From a virus, in the IMG/VR virus record IMGVR_UViG_3300047470_000312, positions 1 to 39,312 of that record: a stretch of 39,312 nt of DNA. One strand, 5' to 3'. A model generated the notes under the pieces. That model saw nothing but the letters and a program-made list of their open reading frames with translations, did not search any database and was not told the origin of the DNA. Position 1 is the first letter of the stretch; each line of letters begins with the position of its first letter. Made by a program: the position numbers and the translations under genes. Below, piece after piece: positions 14,901 through 23,533 of this stretch.

Positions 14901-16481
14901 TCGAAGCGCTTGAGCGAACTTTACCGGATCATGCGAAAGTCCCTTTGCGTCCACCATCCTAATGGCATCTTGCAGGAACTTTTCGGTGTGCCTGAAAGTG
15001 GTCGAGGGGTGATTTCCCAGAAGATTTGCAGCCTTGTAAATCCAACCCTTTTTGCCAGCCGCAGCTAGGGTCGTGATTCCCTTTACTAGATTCTTTTGAT
15101 CCTTGCTGGAAATTGACACACCCTCGATGGGCTTTGTCTTTTCTCGCCGACCAATATCCGCAAGGGTCTTAACTTTGCCCTTAGCTAGATCAAAAGGCGT
15201 TTCGGCAACAAAACCATCCGGAGGGGCTACGGTTACATCTGGGACAGCTTCGGGCGTAGCCGCAATTCCACTCTTGGCTGCAATAACTGGTTCAGTTCCA
15301 TCATCGAGATGCTTGATGACAGTTTGAATTGCCGCAGGGCTCAAGCCATGCTTGGCACCGTTAAGGAGTGATGTAATCATCCAGTCAGGGTGATTCGCAT
15401 TTCGTAGGGCCTTGGCCGCATCAAATGCTTCCTGAGTGATTACGTCACTAGTCCCCTGGACCGCTTTCAGGCTTTGAGCTTTACGGACCTTCCCGCCGAT
15501 AGTAACGGCTGAAACAACTTCATCGGGAATCGTGATTGAACCAGGTGGTGCCACAATAGCTTCAGGTGTGGCAATTTTAGGCTTCGCCTTGAGCCCGTAA
15601 GTCAAATCACTTACGACTGGTGAGGCTTCATTTAGTCCAGCCTTCGGCGTGAAGCCTGAAACATTCTTCAGCTTCATTGAATTGATTATCGGATTGGCTG
15701 TAGCTTCCGCTGCTCGCGCCGCATCGACACCTTCTGTAATTCCCTCTGTAGCCTTCTTTGCAAAGCTGACACCGGGCAGCACAAAGTTAAGCGGATCGCC
15801 CGCAATATCCAATGGGATGCCAGCAAGCATTTCATTTCGAAAGAACTTTTGACGTACGTCAGGGTCTTCCAAATCATTTGGAACAGCGGCCTGAAATAGC
15901 GTCTTGTCGTACCATGGCTTTTTGTTGATTTCCTCAAGCTTGGGCTGAATCTTCGCCCAATTCTCCGGCTTCATTGCTTCGGCGGTACTCATGCCGAGTT
16001 CTTTACGAATTGCTACATCACTGAAATGTGTTTTATCGGTATGATCCGACTGCCACTCATCATTGATATCGACGCCCGGTAGAGCATCAAGCATTCCTGT
16101 AGCTCCGCGCAAACCGGCCCCGACTCCTCGGACCAAACCAGTTCCAACTCCGCCAACTGTTTTGAGAGCGTCCTCCAGAGGGTTATCATTCGAATCACCC
16201 TGATGACCCGCAAGACCTTCATCCATTGCATTGGCGATACCATACAAAGGTGTTGAGAGCAAATCGAAAAAGCTGCCGAGAAATGTCTGCCTATGCTGCG
16301 CATCGAATTCAGCCTGAGCCTTCTTCTTGGCCTTCGCGAAAGCGGCTGCAGCTTCTGCATTTGCTTCCTGATCCCAGCCCGCATTTGACATAATCATGGC
16401 CGCAGTGTTGCGAATCGAATCCTGCTGCGGACTGTAACTGTTTGCCAGGAAATTCAAATTAAGCGGCGTGTATTTTACCAT
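11934..16481 (-). CDS. Very large internal virion (ejection) protein
   Basis: A 1515-residue protein in which I see no cysteine. It is alanine/lysine-rich and mostly helical, with a Gly-rich amphipathic stretch near residue 110 (GGVGTGLVRGVGAGLRG) and a Pro/Ala linker region around 290-420. A C-terminal zone carries FPFYSWTRKSIPLAIESAL, a segment seen in large polyvalent or ejection proteins of short-tailed phages. By position (after the tail nozzle, with two Gln-rich proteins) it corresponds to T7 gp16 or P22 gp16, which leave the head and line a channel into the cell. No transglycosylase motif is seen; that activity is in separate genes here. Confidence 0.75.
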   Translation of the reverse strand: MVKYTPLNLNFLANSYSPQQDSIRNTAAMIMSNAGWDQEANAEAAAAFAKAKKKAQAEFDAQHRQTFLGSFFDLLSTPLYGIANAMDEGLAGHQGDSNDNPLEDALKTVGGVGTGLVRGVGAGLRGATGMLDALPGVDINDEWQSDHTDKTHFSDVAIRKELGMSTAEAMKPENWAKIQPKLEEINKKPWYDKTLFQAAVPNDLEDPDVRQKFFRNEMLAGIPLDIAGDPLNFVLPGVSFAKKATEGITEGVDAARAAEATANPIINSMKLKNVSGFTPKAGLNEASPVVSDLTYGLKAKPKIATPEAIVAPPGSITIPDEVVSAVTIGGKVRKAQSLKAVQGTSDVITQEAFDAAKALRNANHPDWMITSLLNGAKHGLSPAAIQTVIKHLDDGTEPVIAAKSGIAATPEAVPDVTVAPPDGFVAETPFDLAKGKVKTLADIGRREKTKPIEGVSISSKDQKNLVKGITTLAAAGKKGWIYKAANLLGNHPSTTFRHTEKFLQDAIRMVDAKGLSHDPVKFAQALRARIAEDAKFIMPVEGEKAAGNERRVMNTLTDVVIRPEAPKLKVAEARIANSAIRKLEAEILGGKGATGTGPALARAIQENRNVGRASKVAGYSGPQQARVWNQITSSLKFANARKFDKAVRILRATEDYFMSKGVIPFSASKVTESVPLRLSQVAEALGPQVLGKSHAFITGILRGDPKAYAQLTKDQIDAINALRASEAFASAPAVQRGLSEAKTAADTIAKTPASLARRKEMLNAELARVKQLVIDGGGGAVGAHVAEKYMATLVGKGDPVNNVLNVQKLNTQAWLGKVGKSAGVAANDPDFVRSVTNAITRASDLPNAATLGTAIGVAAKVKEWAGARFNAAYGVQDMRDIFLRQQGSAMISSARRAKLINALGREFDPSNLDLWHEAFRTAQMNGISDGRVADLHKQIAAVMENLVGGSGLRAGAIADSTVAGRSRLLLDELNANMKRFGLGEFEFAAKKVTDATGVEHDFSKGMDWLKSWEAWNVKNPYEFIHRIQNVMEYSVREKNMFDEIISRFASPAKKGEVRFGVEHPRLKGFYFTQVGAEQAKTFVKMLDEIAQPNAKSLQYFDHVLSKLKAALTIYIPGHHWTNLIGGLMNNWIAGVNKPIRYEQAMKTMLAQKGRYGDFANFEKLTGPKALEQAMARSLIGPDAGLVLPAAGTKTVITMRNGQKVTADMIYMAAMKEGILPSAKVLEEVGSDVTSILDKWRPARGYGQRGVHAVSEVREHIPRLALFIDRLAKSRGGFGAAVDDGARAVRKWHPDGLDLTKFERGFMKRVFPFYSWTRKSIPLAIESALVAAPKVMAYPRIMEAIGLMNGIDPAQGVRDPFPTDQMFPDWLRNRGIGPIAGNAGNYSVYNPSTPVLDIMNMIGNPGQTAIDNLNPMGKVPVEVWQGQPLGRAQPLGSSNEAWLDYAAKQIPVVSQAGRASGSFGVSKNTKAEGFPNWTNILNMLTGLKKVDTGKYQKSSQFDLRDYFKSKADQQGR

Positions 16482-16482
16482 G

Positions 16483-17853
16483 TCACCTCAATTTGCCAAG
16501 GTACGCCTCAAGTGCCGCAACTGTTGAGTTGATGTCGCCGTTATTGAATCGGCTTCCTTGCGTACGCATGTTCTGTCGAAGCAAATGCTCCATGTACTGC
16601 TGTCCAACATCGCTGTACTTTGGTGCCTGGCCGAGACTTTCGTTGCCGGGGTCAATTATAAATTTACCCTGCTGAACTTGCTTGTTTCCGAGAACTTGGT
16701 TAATTTGTTCCATTAGGCTGGTGGCCAAAACCGGCTGATCCGGGTATTGAGTTGCAAGATAATTCTGCGCACCTGGAAGACCAGTTGACGTAACACCTTC
16801 CGAACCAAATGCGCTAGAAGCTGTACTGTCAGCCTTCTGTTTAGCCTGCTGCGCATCTAGCTGGAAATTAAACAGCGCCATCTGGTTTTGGAAATTCTGC
16901 GCATTCTGCTGCTGAACATTCTGAGCATCCTGCTGCTGCATTTGACCAAGCAGCGCAGCAATTGCACTAGACTTGCCGCTCACAAGTCCATTCATTTGGC
17001 CGTCAGCTTGGGTGATGTAATCCCTAAGCTGCTGACCAATATCCTGGGCCGTGTTTTCACCGGTCATCTTGGCATTGTTGCCCAAATCTCTCTGGTACTG
17101 CTGTTCACTACCTTGCTGCAAATTCAAAGCGTCCATAGCCTGCTGCTGACTAAGTTCACTCTGGTTCTGGAAATACGCCTGATCTTCCATCGACTGCTGT
17201 GAAGCTTCTGGAGTAGCAGCCTGAACTCCAAGCTGCTTCAAAACTGCCGCCTGCTGTGCAGACTGCTTCTGATATTCATCATTCATTTGAGCTTGCGCCT
17301 GATCGTAACGTTGATTTGTACCAGCGTCCTCAGCAGCAAACTGTTTGGTCATTTCGGGAAGCTGTGCCAAAAAGTCACTCGACATGTCCCCGTACATTTG
17401 GCGAGCTTCCTTCTGTGAAGCTGCACCACGCTTTTGGTGCGCCTTAACTTCATTTCCGAGAGCTGCAATTTGCGGATCGTACTGTGCGGAAACCTGCTGA
17501 TCGGCCAATTTCTGGAGCTGCTCAAGCGGTGTCGCCTGAACCTGGCTACCATTAATTGCGCCATAAAGCTGCTGCTGCATCAAATCGTAGGGATTCGTGC
17601 TAGTAAGTGACGACTGCATAGCCTTTTGGGCAGCAGCGGCCTTCTGGGCGGCAGCCTGGCGTTCAATCAATTCGGCAACAGTATTTCCCTGCTGTGCGGG
17701 CTGGCCGACATTGAAAGGGAGGCCGCTAGAAGTTGCGATACCCCCAAAAATGCCTCCCTTTGAACTACTGCTACTAGAGGATTTCTTCTTCCCAGCCTTT
17801 CGTCGCTTCTTTTCGTATTCACCAGATCCGGCGTAAGGTACAGGTCCTGCCAT
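16483..17853 (-). CDS. Gln/Ala-rich coiled-coil ejection protein
   Basis: A 456-residue cysteine-free protein with very high Gln and Ala content. It starts with a basic Lys/Ser patch (KKRRKAGKKKSSSSSSSKGG), then long helical stretches (for example LIERQAAAQKAAAAQKA and GQMQQQDAQNVQQQNAQNFQ). Such composition is typical of internal core or ejection proteins such as T7 gp14/gp15 and P22 gp20. Its ATG shares a base with the upstream stop (TAATG) and its stop lies one base before the giant gene. Confidence 0.7.
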   Translation of the reverse strand: MAGPVPYAGSGEYEKKRRKAGKKKSSSSSSSKGGIFGGIATSSGLPFNVGQPAQQGNTVAELIERQAAAQKAAAAQKAMQSSLTSTNPYDLMQQQLYGAINGSQVQATPLEQLQKLADQQVSAQYDPQIAALGNEVKAHQKRGAASQKEARQMYGDMSSDFLAQLPEMTKQFAAEDAGTNQRYDQAQAQMNDEYQKQSAQQAAVLKQLGVQAATPEASQQSMEDQAYFQNQSELSQQQAMDALNLQQGSEQQYQRDLGNNAKMTGENTAQDIGQQLRDYITQADGQMNGLVSGKSSAIAALLGQMQQQDAQNVQQQNAQNFQNQMALFNFQLDAQQAKQKADSTASSAFGSEGVTSTGLPGAQNYLATQYPDQPVLATSLMEQINQVLGNKQVQQGKFIIDPGNESLGQAPKYSDVGQQYMEHLLRQNMRTQGSRFNNGDINSTVAALEAYLGKLR

Positions 17854-18422
17854 TAAATCCCCAAATTCGCCGCACGTCTGCGAATTGCATCCTGCCTCGC
17901 AGCGTTCATTTGCATTTGAAGTTGCGCTAGAAAGCTTTTCTGCTGTGCCGACAAATCGCCAAGCTGATCGGTTTTACCGTTACTCAGATCCTGTACTCGA
18001 TGATTGAATTGAGTATTGTAATCACCAAGGGCTGACGCGAACACACCGGAGTGAAGTATTCCACGACCGGCGAAATCATTTTGTTGATCAGCCCTGTCGG
18101 TGACACCTTGCTGATTGAGTGCCCTTTGGCTCGATGCGTAGTCACGATTGATGATTCCAGTCTGCCGATTGTAATTTGACGTGTAGTCAGCTTTCGAGCG
18201 ATTGAAATCCGAGAGCTGCTGCTGATAAGTCGTATCACCGGCAAGATACTTTTGAGTAGCGGATTGCTTCTTGGGTGGTGCCTTTTTTCTCGCTGTAGGC
18301 TTTTTAGTTTTAGGCGCTTTAGCTGATACAGGCTTTGGAGTTGCAGGCTTTGGGACAACCGTGGCTCCAACATTTGAAACACTTGGTTGACTAGATGTGA
18401 TTGTATTCCAATCAACAGCCAT
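17853..18422 (-). CDS. Small Gln-rich virion protein, ejection-protein-like
   Basis: A 189-residue cysteine-free protein. The first 55 residues are a Lys/Pro/Ala-rich basic arm. After that come Gln/Asn-rich helices with GRGILHSGVFASALGDYN (119-136), a segment shared by small internal proteins of short-tailed actinophages as far as I can recall. The C-terminal ARQDAIRRRA (175-184) matches a motif in three other small virion proteins of this operon. Its role is probably packaging with, or chaperoning of, the two larger ejection proteins. Confidence 0.65.
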   Translation of the reverse strand: MAVDWNTITSSQPSVSNVGATVVPKPATPKPVSAKAPKTKKPTARKKAPPKKQSATQKYLAGDTTYQQQLSDFNRSKADYTSNYNRQTGIINRDYASSQRALNQQGVTDRADQQNDFAGRGILHSGVFASALGDYNTQFNHRVQDLSNGKTDQLGDLSAQQKSFLAQLQMQMNAARQDAIRRRAANLGI

Positions 18423-18812
18423 TTAGTAAGTCACCTTCTTCCCTCCGCCTCGAAGACGATTGCGAATTGCTGCAACCCTGGCATCTTTAGCTAGAGTCCC
18501 GCTAGGCTTTGTTGGAAGTCCCCTCCCAGCCCATTTTGGAAGCTTAATTCCCGATGACGGAGGACCCGGTGTTACGGGCTTTCCAGCTCCAGGAACTGCT
18601 TTTTGAACAATCTTCTGAACTTCATGGTATGGTGTTCCAGGCCCATTACCCTTACCAAAATCCGGCTTGGCCTGACCATAATTATCGTAGGCTGTGTACT
18701 TCTGGCCAATGGTTTTGCTACCACGAAGGTAATTCGCGGGCTTAGAATTTGTCCCCGGACTTGGAATCTTCGGCACCGGGGGCTTTATGCCGGGTGGTGG
18801 CTTCTTTACCAT
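18423..18812 (-). CDS. Basic Pro/Gly/Lys-rich virion protein
   Basis: A 129-residue, strongly basic, largely disordered protein (KKPPPGIKPPVPKIPSPG at the N-terminus). The only ordered-looking part is near the end, where KDARVAAIRNRLRGGGKK (109-126) forms a short basic helix. That helix carries the ARxxAIxxRL motif found in neighbours. Position between nozzle and ejection genes suggests a minor structural protein. No known family. Confidence 0.6.
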   Translation of the reverse strand: MVKKPPPGIKPPVPKIPSPGTNSKPANYLRGSKTIGQKYTAYDNYGQAKPDFGKGNGPGTPYHEVQKIVQKAVPGAGKPVTPGPPSSGIKLPKWAGRGLPTKPSGTLAKDARVAAIRNRLRGGGKKVTY

Positions 18813-18821
18813 CTTGCCTCC

Positions 18822-19058
18822 CTACAGATCGGCCTGTGAAACCGCTGAAAAGTTTCCGCCCATTTGGCCTTTTAGTCTACGCATGATTGCGACTTTGCGG
18901 GCCTTGGCTTTGTTTTCTCTTTCATTGTAACCGCTTTGACCCATTCCTGAAACTGGGCCAATGTTTGGCATTGATCGTCCGCCACCGTAACGTTTTACAC
19001 CGGCAGCATAGGTATTGAAGCCTTGAAAGCCTGGCGCCCTATTCGGTATTTGCTGCAT
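18822..19058 (-). CDS. Small Gly/Asn-rich virion protein
   Basis: A 78-residue basic protein, disordered at the front (Gly, Tyr, Pro, Asn) and with a C-terminal basic helix AKARKVAIMRRLKGQMGG (51-68) carrying the shared ARxxAIxxRL motif. ATG 19058 shares a base with the stop of the nozzle gene (TAATG), implying coupled translation. Unknown function. Confidence 0.6.
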   Translation of the reverse strand: MQQIPNRAPGFQGFNTYAAGVKRYGGGRSMPNIGPVSGMGQSGYNERENKAKARKVAIMRRLKGQMGGNFSAVSQADL

Positions 19059-20752
19059 TAGTTCACCGCCTCAGAAACCAATTCCTTTGCCGCTATAAAC
19101 GCTGTAAGCGAGTAAAGTCTAGCAGGGCCGTCGGTTGTATTACCAGCGGTCTTCATGTCGATTTTGAATTGAACCAACCTGAAGCGAAGCGAACGAGGGA
19201 AACGAATAAAACGACGAGCCAAACCAGAATCCTGCGGCTGGGTAACAATTGTGTCGGGGATTTCGAAAAGTGGATAACCCCAGGTATTCAGGGTGTGCCA
19301 AGCGTAAGCATGTAGCTGCGCCCACGTCACACGGTAGGCAATTGAGAACGGGAACAAAGTTCCACTCACATCGCGACTTGTGATGCAGTCAATTCCCCAA
19401 TGCATGAGCCGCTTAAAACGATGACTCAAACCAACATCATAGGCTTTACTTGTCACCGAAAGGTCAATGTCCACATCCACCGGAGTGATGCTGCCGGTTT
19501 CAGTGATTGAACTTTCGTACCGGTCCTGCATTATATAGATTTTGAGATATGCCTTCCAAGCTCCCGACGTTCCAAAGCCAGCGGTATCCGTGACTTTTCC
19601 GAGAGCGCTGCAAGCGACGTAAGACTCATATCCCCTATTGAGGTCTGTATTTGTGTTGTCGAGCGGTTCGACGTGGCCAATGTATTGAATGGCCTCATCA
19701 TTGCTCTCGTAGCGCGTCCATGCCCGAAGTCGTAGATGGTAAACATAAAGACGGTTGAAGAATCGGCAGTAGAGTCGGTCACCAACCAACGAAAGGCTTT
19801 GCCCGTACTTCCACCATTCATCGACCGTGGACGTGAGACCTTCAAATGGTGTCGTGTGGTCATATTCAAAAGGCACCTTCACGCTGACGCGAGTAAAGTT
19901 GTAGTTCTGCATTTCGTAAACTTGGTTATACTGCATAAGGAAAACACTGTTTTCGTACGCAATGACACAGCGTAGACCCATTACCCCAATGTCAGTAGAA
20001 ATCTGCTGCAAAACAGCCTGTGGGGGACCCTGGTCGTACGAAAGAACATAGCTCGCATTGTCTTTGAAAATGACAAGGTTATCCTGGTAGACGATCAAAT
20101 CGTTTACCGCGTCACCGTCACCAGCATTGATGTCAAAAAAGCTAGTTCCACCAAAAGTTCCAAAGGTCGCGAGATCTGAAAAGAAGAGCCGCGAATTGGT
20201 CGCTATATTTCGTCGACCTGAAATCCACAGTCGATCCTTGTAAACACGTGCTGCATATCCTCTAGGCATGTTTGGCAGTGCGGTGACCAAACCGCTTCCA
20301 AGATTATACTTCTGCCCAGTTCCAAGTGACGCCGCGCCACCTTCAGGCCCTGGGGTGAGGAAGATTTCATCGCCATAGCGGATTGCATTCGAATACGTTC
20401 CGTCGACAATTTTGAAAATGGTGCCATCGTTGACGCCGCCAATGTAATAAATCCATGCAGCATAAACGCCCGTGTGACACGAATTGAAAATAACAAACTG
20501 AACGCCTTGATAGACAAAGCTGCCCAGCATCAATTGATGCGAGTCGGGTGGAACTGCGCCTACTGCGGTTGTCGTTGACGTCCCATAAAGCAATTTCCAC
20601 GGCGGACGACTCTTCAGTGAACCGTCGAGGTCAATGTCAAAATTGACGGCGTCAATCAATTCGTCATCAGCAATTGCCGACATGTCGGAATAGGTATTGA
20701 TACCCCCGGACCAGGGGCCAATCTTCAATTCCTGGACTGTACCCTTGGCCAT
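19058..20752 (-). CDS. Tail nozzle / tubular protein B-like (T7 gp12 type)
   Basis: A 564-residue, beta-rich protein. The N-terminus reads IGPWSGGINTYSDMSAIADD, then LIDAVNFDIDLDGSLKSRPP. This opening (GGIN, acidic turn, Nfd.d.dGslk.RP) is characteristic of tail-tube B/nozzle or stabilisation proteins of short-tailed phages. The middle has repeated beta blades with Asp/Tyr/Trp, compatible with a propeller. It directly follows the adaptor gene in transcription order, as gp12 follows gp11 in T7. Confidence 0.75.
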   Translation of the reverse strand: MAKGTVQELKIGPWSGGINTYSDMSAIADDELIDAVNFDIDLDGSLKSRPPWKLLYGTSTTTAVGAVPPDSHQLMLGSFVYQGVQFVIFNSCHTGVYAAWIYYIGGVNDGTIFKIVDGTYSNAIRYGDEIFLTPGPEGGAASLGTGQKYNLGSGLVTALPNMPRGYAARVYKDRLWISGRRNIATNSRLFFSDLATFGTFGGTSFFDINAGDGDAVNDLIVYQDNLVIFKDNASYVLSYDQGPPQAVLQQISTDIGVMGLRCVIAYENSVFLMQYNQVYEMQNYNFTRVSVKVPFEYDHTTPFEGLTSTVDEWWKYGQSLSLVGDRLYCRFFNRLYVYHLRLRAWTRYESNDEAIQYIGHVEPLDNTNTDLNRGYESYVACSALGKVTDTAGFGTSGAWKAYLKIYIMQDRYESSITETGSITPVDVDIDLSVTSKAYDVGLSHRFKRLMHWGIDCITSRDVSGTLFPFSIAYRVTWAQLHAYAWHTLNTWGYPLFEIPDTIVTQPQDSGLARRFIRFPRSLRFRLVQFKIDMKTAGNTTDGPARLYSLTAFIAAKELVSEAVN

Positions 20753-21415
20753 TTAATACATCCCGTCTACGAACATTTCGTCTTCGGGCAGGGTGGTAAT
20801 TCGAGGGTAGTATTCCTGAGTGCTCTTTTCCTGGCTCTTCAACTTTTGGACCGAGGAGGCAAACTGTCCCTCTTTCATTTGGGACATCTCGGGGTTTTCA
20901 TCCATTTCGTATGCCATTTTCAGGCAGTAGTCAACAATGGTGTTGTGGTATCGCGTCGGAACGCCCAAAGTGTCCGCCAGGTTGGCAACCAAAGCTGGAT
21001 GTTTGGCGTAATAAATTCGAAGTCCACCAGTAATGCTCTGATTCGGAGCAGGGAAAAGAGTTACCGTCGAGCCGTAAATCATGAAAACCTGGGGGATTCC
21101 ACTACCATAATTGGTCGGGTCCTTGAAACCATCCAGGTACTCATTGAATTCATTGAAGCTGAGATATTTAATGCGCATGTTGTCATACATCAGCGAACGC
21201 AATTGGTTAATATCCGCTGGCATTGAATAGTCAGCCTGGTTTGCAATGATATCAGCCGTGCCAACAGTTTCCAAAAGGTCTTCGTTGGCAACTGAAATTT
21301 CCAGCTGCGCATCATTGATCCAGCGAATAATATCGTCGTCGGTTACCTGAACACCGGCGTCATCGCCAAATGTACGTTTTACGCGAGTTGCGACGTCCTG
21401 GACGTTCAAGGTCAA
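20753..21415 (-). CDS. Head-tail adaptor (T7 gp11 / P22 gp4-like)
   Basis: A 220-residue protein with the adaptor pattern: an N-terminal helix bundle VQVTDDDIIRWINDAQLEIS, a polar beta middle (ADYSMPADINQLRSLMYD) and a helical C-terminus (YHNTIVDYCLKMAYEMDENP). It forms the ring joining portal to nozzle. The start is TTG 21415, about four bases after GGGGAG, overlapping the upstream gene by 56 bases. Confidence 0.75.
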   Translation of the reverse strand: MTLNVQDVATRVKRTFGDDAGVQVTDDDIIRWINDAQLEISVANEDLLETVGTADIIANQADYSMPADINQLRSLMYDNMRIKYLSFNEFNEYLDGFKDPTNYGSGIPQVFMIYGSTVTLFPAPNQSITGGLRIYYAKHPALVANLADTLGVPTRYHNTIVDYCLKMAYEMDENPEMSQMKEGQFASSVQKLKSQEKSTQEYYPRITTLPEDEMFVDGMY

Positions 21416-21848
21416 TCAACTCCCCATCATTTGTCCTGATTCGGTAATACGACTTGTCGTTGCGAATTACCGCCTTCGCAATTTCGTGAGCTTCCTGGAG
21501 ATTTTCGTGGTTGATTTTCGCGTTATAAATGCCCTGGGCTTTATTATAGTTATCAAGCCAGGTGATGTCGTGTCGACCGTTACGCTTTTGGTCCGCACTG
21601 AAAACGGAGGCCAAGAGCCTCTCATCTGCTTCCATGGCGGTGCAAACCAAATAGGGATGACTGTTAGGGGGAAAGCAGACGACTCGGAAGGGTTCGTCTT
21701 TCTCGTTTCGCCTACCAGGAGGAATCCACTGGAGTTCCAATTGAGGGTCATAGTCTTTCAGAATTTCATTAATCCTACTCTGTTTTTCTGAAACCCATGA
21801 GCCATCATTGGCTGGAAAGTAAATGTGTCCGTCAGAAGTCAAATCCAT
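21360..21848 (-). CDS. Hypothetical virion-operon protein, 162 residues
   Basis: Mixed alpha/beta protein with two clear strands and helices (FRVVCFPPNSHPYLVC; ENLQEAHEIAKAVIRND) and a basic tail. I do not recognise a family. It lies between the decoration-like gene and the adaptor, where head-completion proteins are often encoded. Its final 56 bases overlap the adaptor start. Confidence 0.6.
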   Translation of the reverse strand: MDLTSDGHIYFPANDGSWVSEKQSRINEILKDYDPQLELQWIPPGRRNEKDEPFRVVCFPPNSHPYLVCTAMEADERLLASVFSADQKRNGRHDITWLDNYNKAQGIYNAKINHENLQEAHEIAKAVIRNDKSYYRIRTNDGELIDLERPGRRNSRKTYIWR

Positions 21849-22259
21849 TTACGCCACCCTACTCGCAACCAAATCGCAGCCGTAAATGGCACCGGTTGTC
21901 GCCAAGCCGACCGCAATTACATCAATTACCTGTCCCGCGGTTGCAGCAATTCGAGCCCGCTTGCCGCCAATTCCTACAGCACCAGTAGTACCGGGGACTG
22001 GATTGATTACCCGACCCACAGCAACACCATTTACCCGAAGTCGCATATTATTGATTTCGGTTGCGGCGACAGTGGTTCCACCAATGAAACTGGTTACCTC
22101 AACCTGGTAAACTCCAGTAGCGGAAGCCGTAACTGTTGCCAAAACCGCGTTTGCGGCAGGAGTGGTAACAACATTTGTGTCACTCAGTGAAGTACCAGAC
22201 GAGCCATCAACCGCGCCATCGTAATACGCTTTCATCTGGTCACTTAGCGAACCAACCAT
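21849..22259 (-). CDS. Capsid decoration (cement) protein candidate
   Basis: A 136-residue beta-rich protein with many Val/Thr/Ala/Gly strands (AVLATVTASATGVYQVEVTS, and KRARIAATAGQVIDVIAV). The composition is like small head-decoration or Ig-like proteins. It comes just after the major capsid gene and its downstream terminator, with a strong GGAGGAAA ribosome site. A fibre head protein is the alternative. Confidence 0.55.
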   Translation of the reverse strand: MVGSLSDQMKAYYDGAVDGSSGTSLSDTNVVTTPAANAVLATVTASATGVYQVEVTSFIGGTTVAATEINNMRLRVNGVAVGRVINPVPGTTGAVGIGGKRARIAATAGQVIDVIAVGLATTGAIYGCDLVASRVA

Positions 22260-22280
22260 TTTCCTCCAGATATATTAAAA

Positions 22281-22314
22281 GGGCGGCCACGGGGATTTAC
22301 ACCCATGGCCGCCC
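22281..22314 (-). terminator. Terminator/attenuator after the capsid gene
   Basis: Read leftward, GGGCGGCCA (22314-22306) pairs with TGGCCGCCC (22289-22281), followed by TTTTAATATA. A classic leftward intrinsic terminator immediately after the capsid gene; partial readthrough would set capsid expression above that of the tail genes. Confidence 0.85.
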
Positions 22315-22334
22315 CTATCCGACGCTTTACAAGC

Positions 22335-23522
22335 TTAGCTCTCCGTGACGTCAGACACAAGACCCTGCGAGTTGCGGCGGTGGCAACCCAGGTTCGTGTA
22401 CTTGTAGAGAGTGGCATCATACGCGTCAAAACCAATTACGCGCTGCCACTTTGAACCGTCACGGTCCATGAAGCTCCAGTCACCTTCACGGTAGAACTTG
22501 AGAGCCTTTTCGTTCAGGAAATACATCTTATTCGGCTGGCAGTCAAAGTCACTGATGAACGGAATCTCACCGTTGTCGGTCGTGAACTTCAGGCCACGGA
22601 AGCCACCCTCAAATTCAACCGTGTCATTGTACTGACGCTGCTGAACCAGAAGGTTGAAATAACTTCGCCGAACACCAGGGGTGGTAGTAATAACCGTAGT
22701 CTTTCCACCCTGCTGACGAATATCGTCAACGTGCTTAATCATCAGCGACTCGGAAAGTGCACGGTTCACACCGGCGTTCGAGTTTACAACCGACTTCCAC
22801 TTGGTTTCAATCGTGGGGTCAATGTTGTAAAGCGTACCCGTGGCCGAAACAATCTGCTGAAGACCGATTGTCTCACGGTTCAGGTTTCCGAGACGAACAA
22901 CAATGTCTCCGGAAGCGCCGGTTGCAACGGCGGCACCATCGAAAACAATTGTCGTCGGAGTGACAGCCGTAATGTTTCGACCAGTGGCACGCTGAGTAAC
23001 ACCAGTCGAGTCGTAAATGTCGATGACCATTCCAACTTCAGCGTACTGAGTGTTGAGAGAGGTAATCGTGTTGGCCGCGTAAACGGCAGACGAGGTAACC
23101 AGGATACCAACCGAAGTTCCAAAAACCTGTCGGTTCATGTCCTTTGCGAGGTCATCCTGAACACCGGAAACTTCCTGGTCCAGAACCGAAGCAAATGCCT
23201 GGTAATTCGTCTTCGCCAGTTCCATTGTCTGACCTGAAAGGCGAAGCGAACCGTAAAGGTAAGCCAGCGAAACGCGCGCCTGAGCATAACCCTGATTCTG
23301 AGCAGTCGGAAGCTGCTCCATTTCCTGACGTGCGCCAATTCCGTGATTTCGCTTCACGTGAATCGGAAAGACTACATACTTTCCACCAACTTCGGAAGTG
23401 ACGCCTTCCGAAGTCTGCTCAAGTCGCTTAGAAGTAACCAGTTCATTCTGGAGCTGATCCTGAACCTTGGGTTCATAGATTTCCTTCAGAATGTTTGTTG
23501 CGGTAGTAAGGGTTGCCCCCAT
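22335..23522 (-). CDS. Major capsid protein (HK97 fold)
   Basis: A 395-residue shell protein. Features of the HK97 fold: N-terminal helix ILKEIYEPKVQDQLQNELVT, an E-loop region (EVGGKYVVFPIHVKRNHG), a spine helix VSGVQDDLAKDMNRQVFG, beta-rich P-domain strands and a C-terminal A-domain with FDCQPNKMYFLNE. The scaffold gene lies just upstream and the portal further up, the usual head order. ATG 23522 has GGAGG five bases before it. No protease gene was seen, so maturation may be scaffold-based without cleavage. Confidence 0.88.
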   Translation of the reverse strand: MGATLTTATNILKEIYEPKVQDQLQNELVTSKRLEQTSEGVTSEVGGKYVVFPIHVKRNHGIGARQEMEQLPTAQNQGYAQARVSLAYLYGSLRLSGQTMELAKTNYQAFASVLDQEVSGVQDDLAKDMNRQVFGTSVGILVTSSAVYAANTITSLNTQYAEVGMVIDIYDSTGVTQRATGRNITAVTPTTIVFDGAAVATGASGDIVVRLGNLNRETIGLQQIVSATGTLYNIDPTIETKWKSVVNSNAGVNRALSESLMIKHVDDIRQQGGKTTVITTTPGVRRSYFNLLVQQRQYNDTVEFEGGFRGLKFTTDNGEIPFISDFDCQPNKMYFLNEKALKFYREGDWSFMDRDGSKWQRVIGFDAYDATLYKYTNLGCHRRNSQGLVSDVTES

Positions 23523-23533
23523 GAGCCTCCGAT

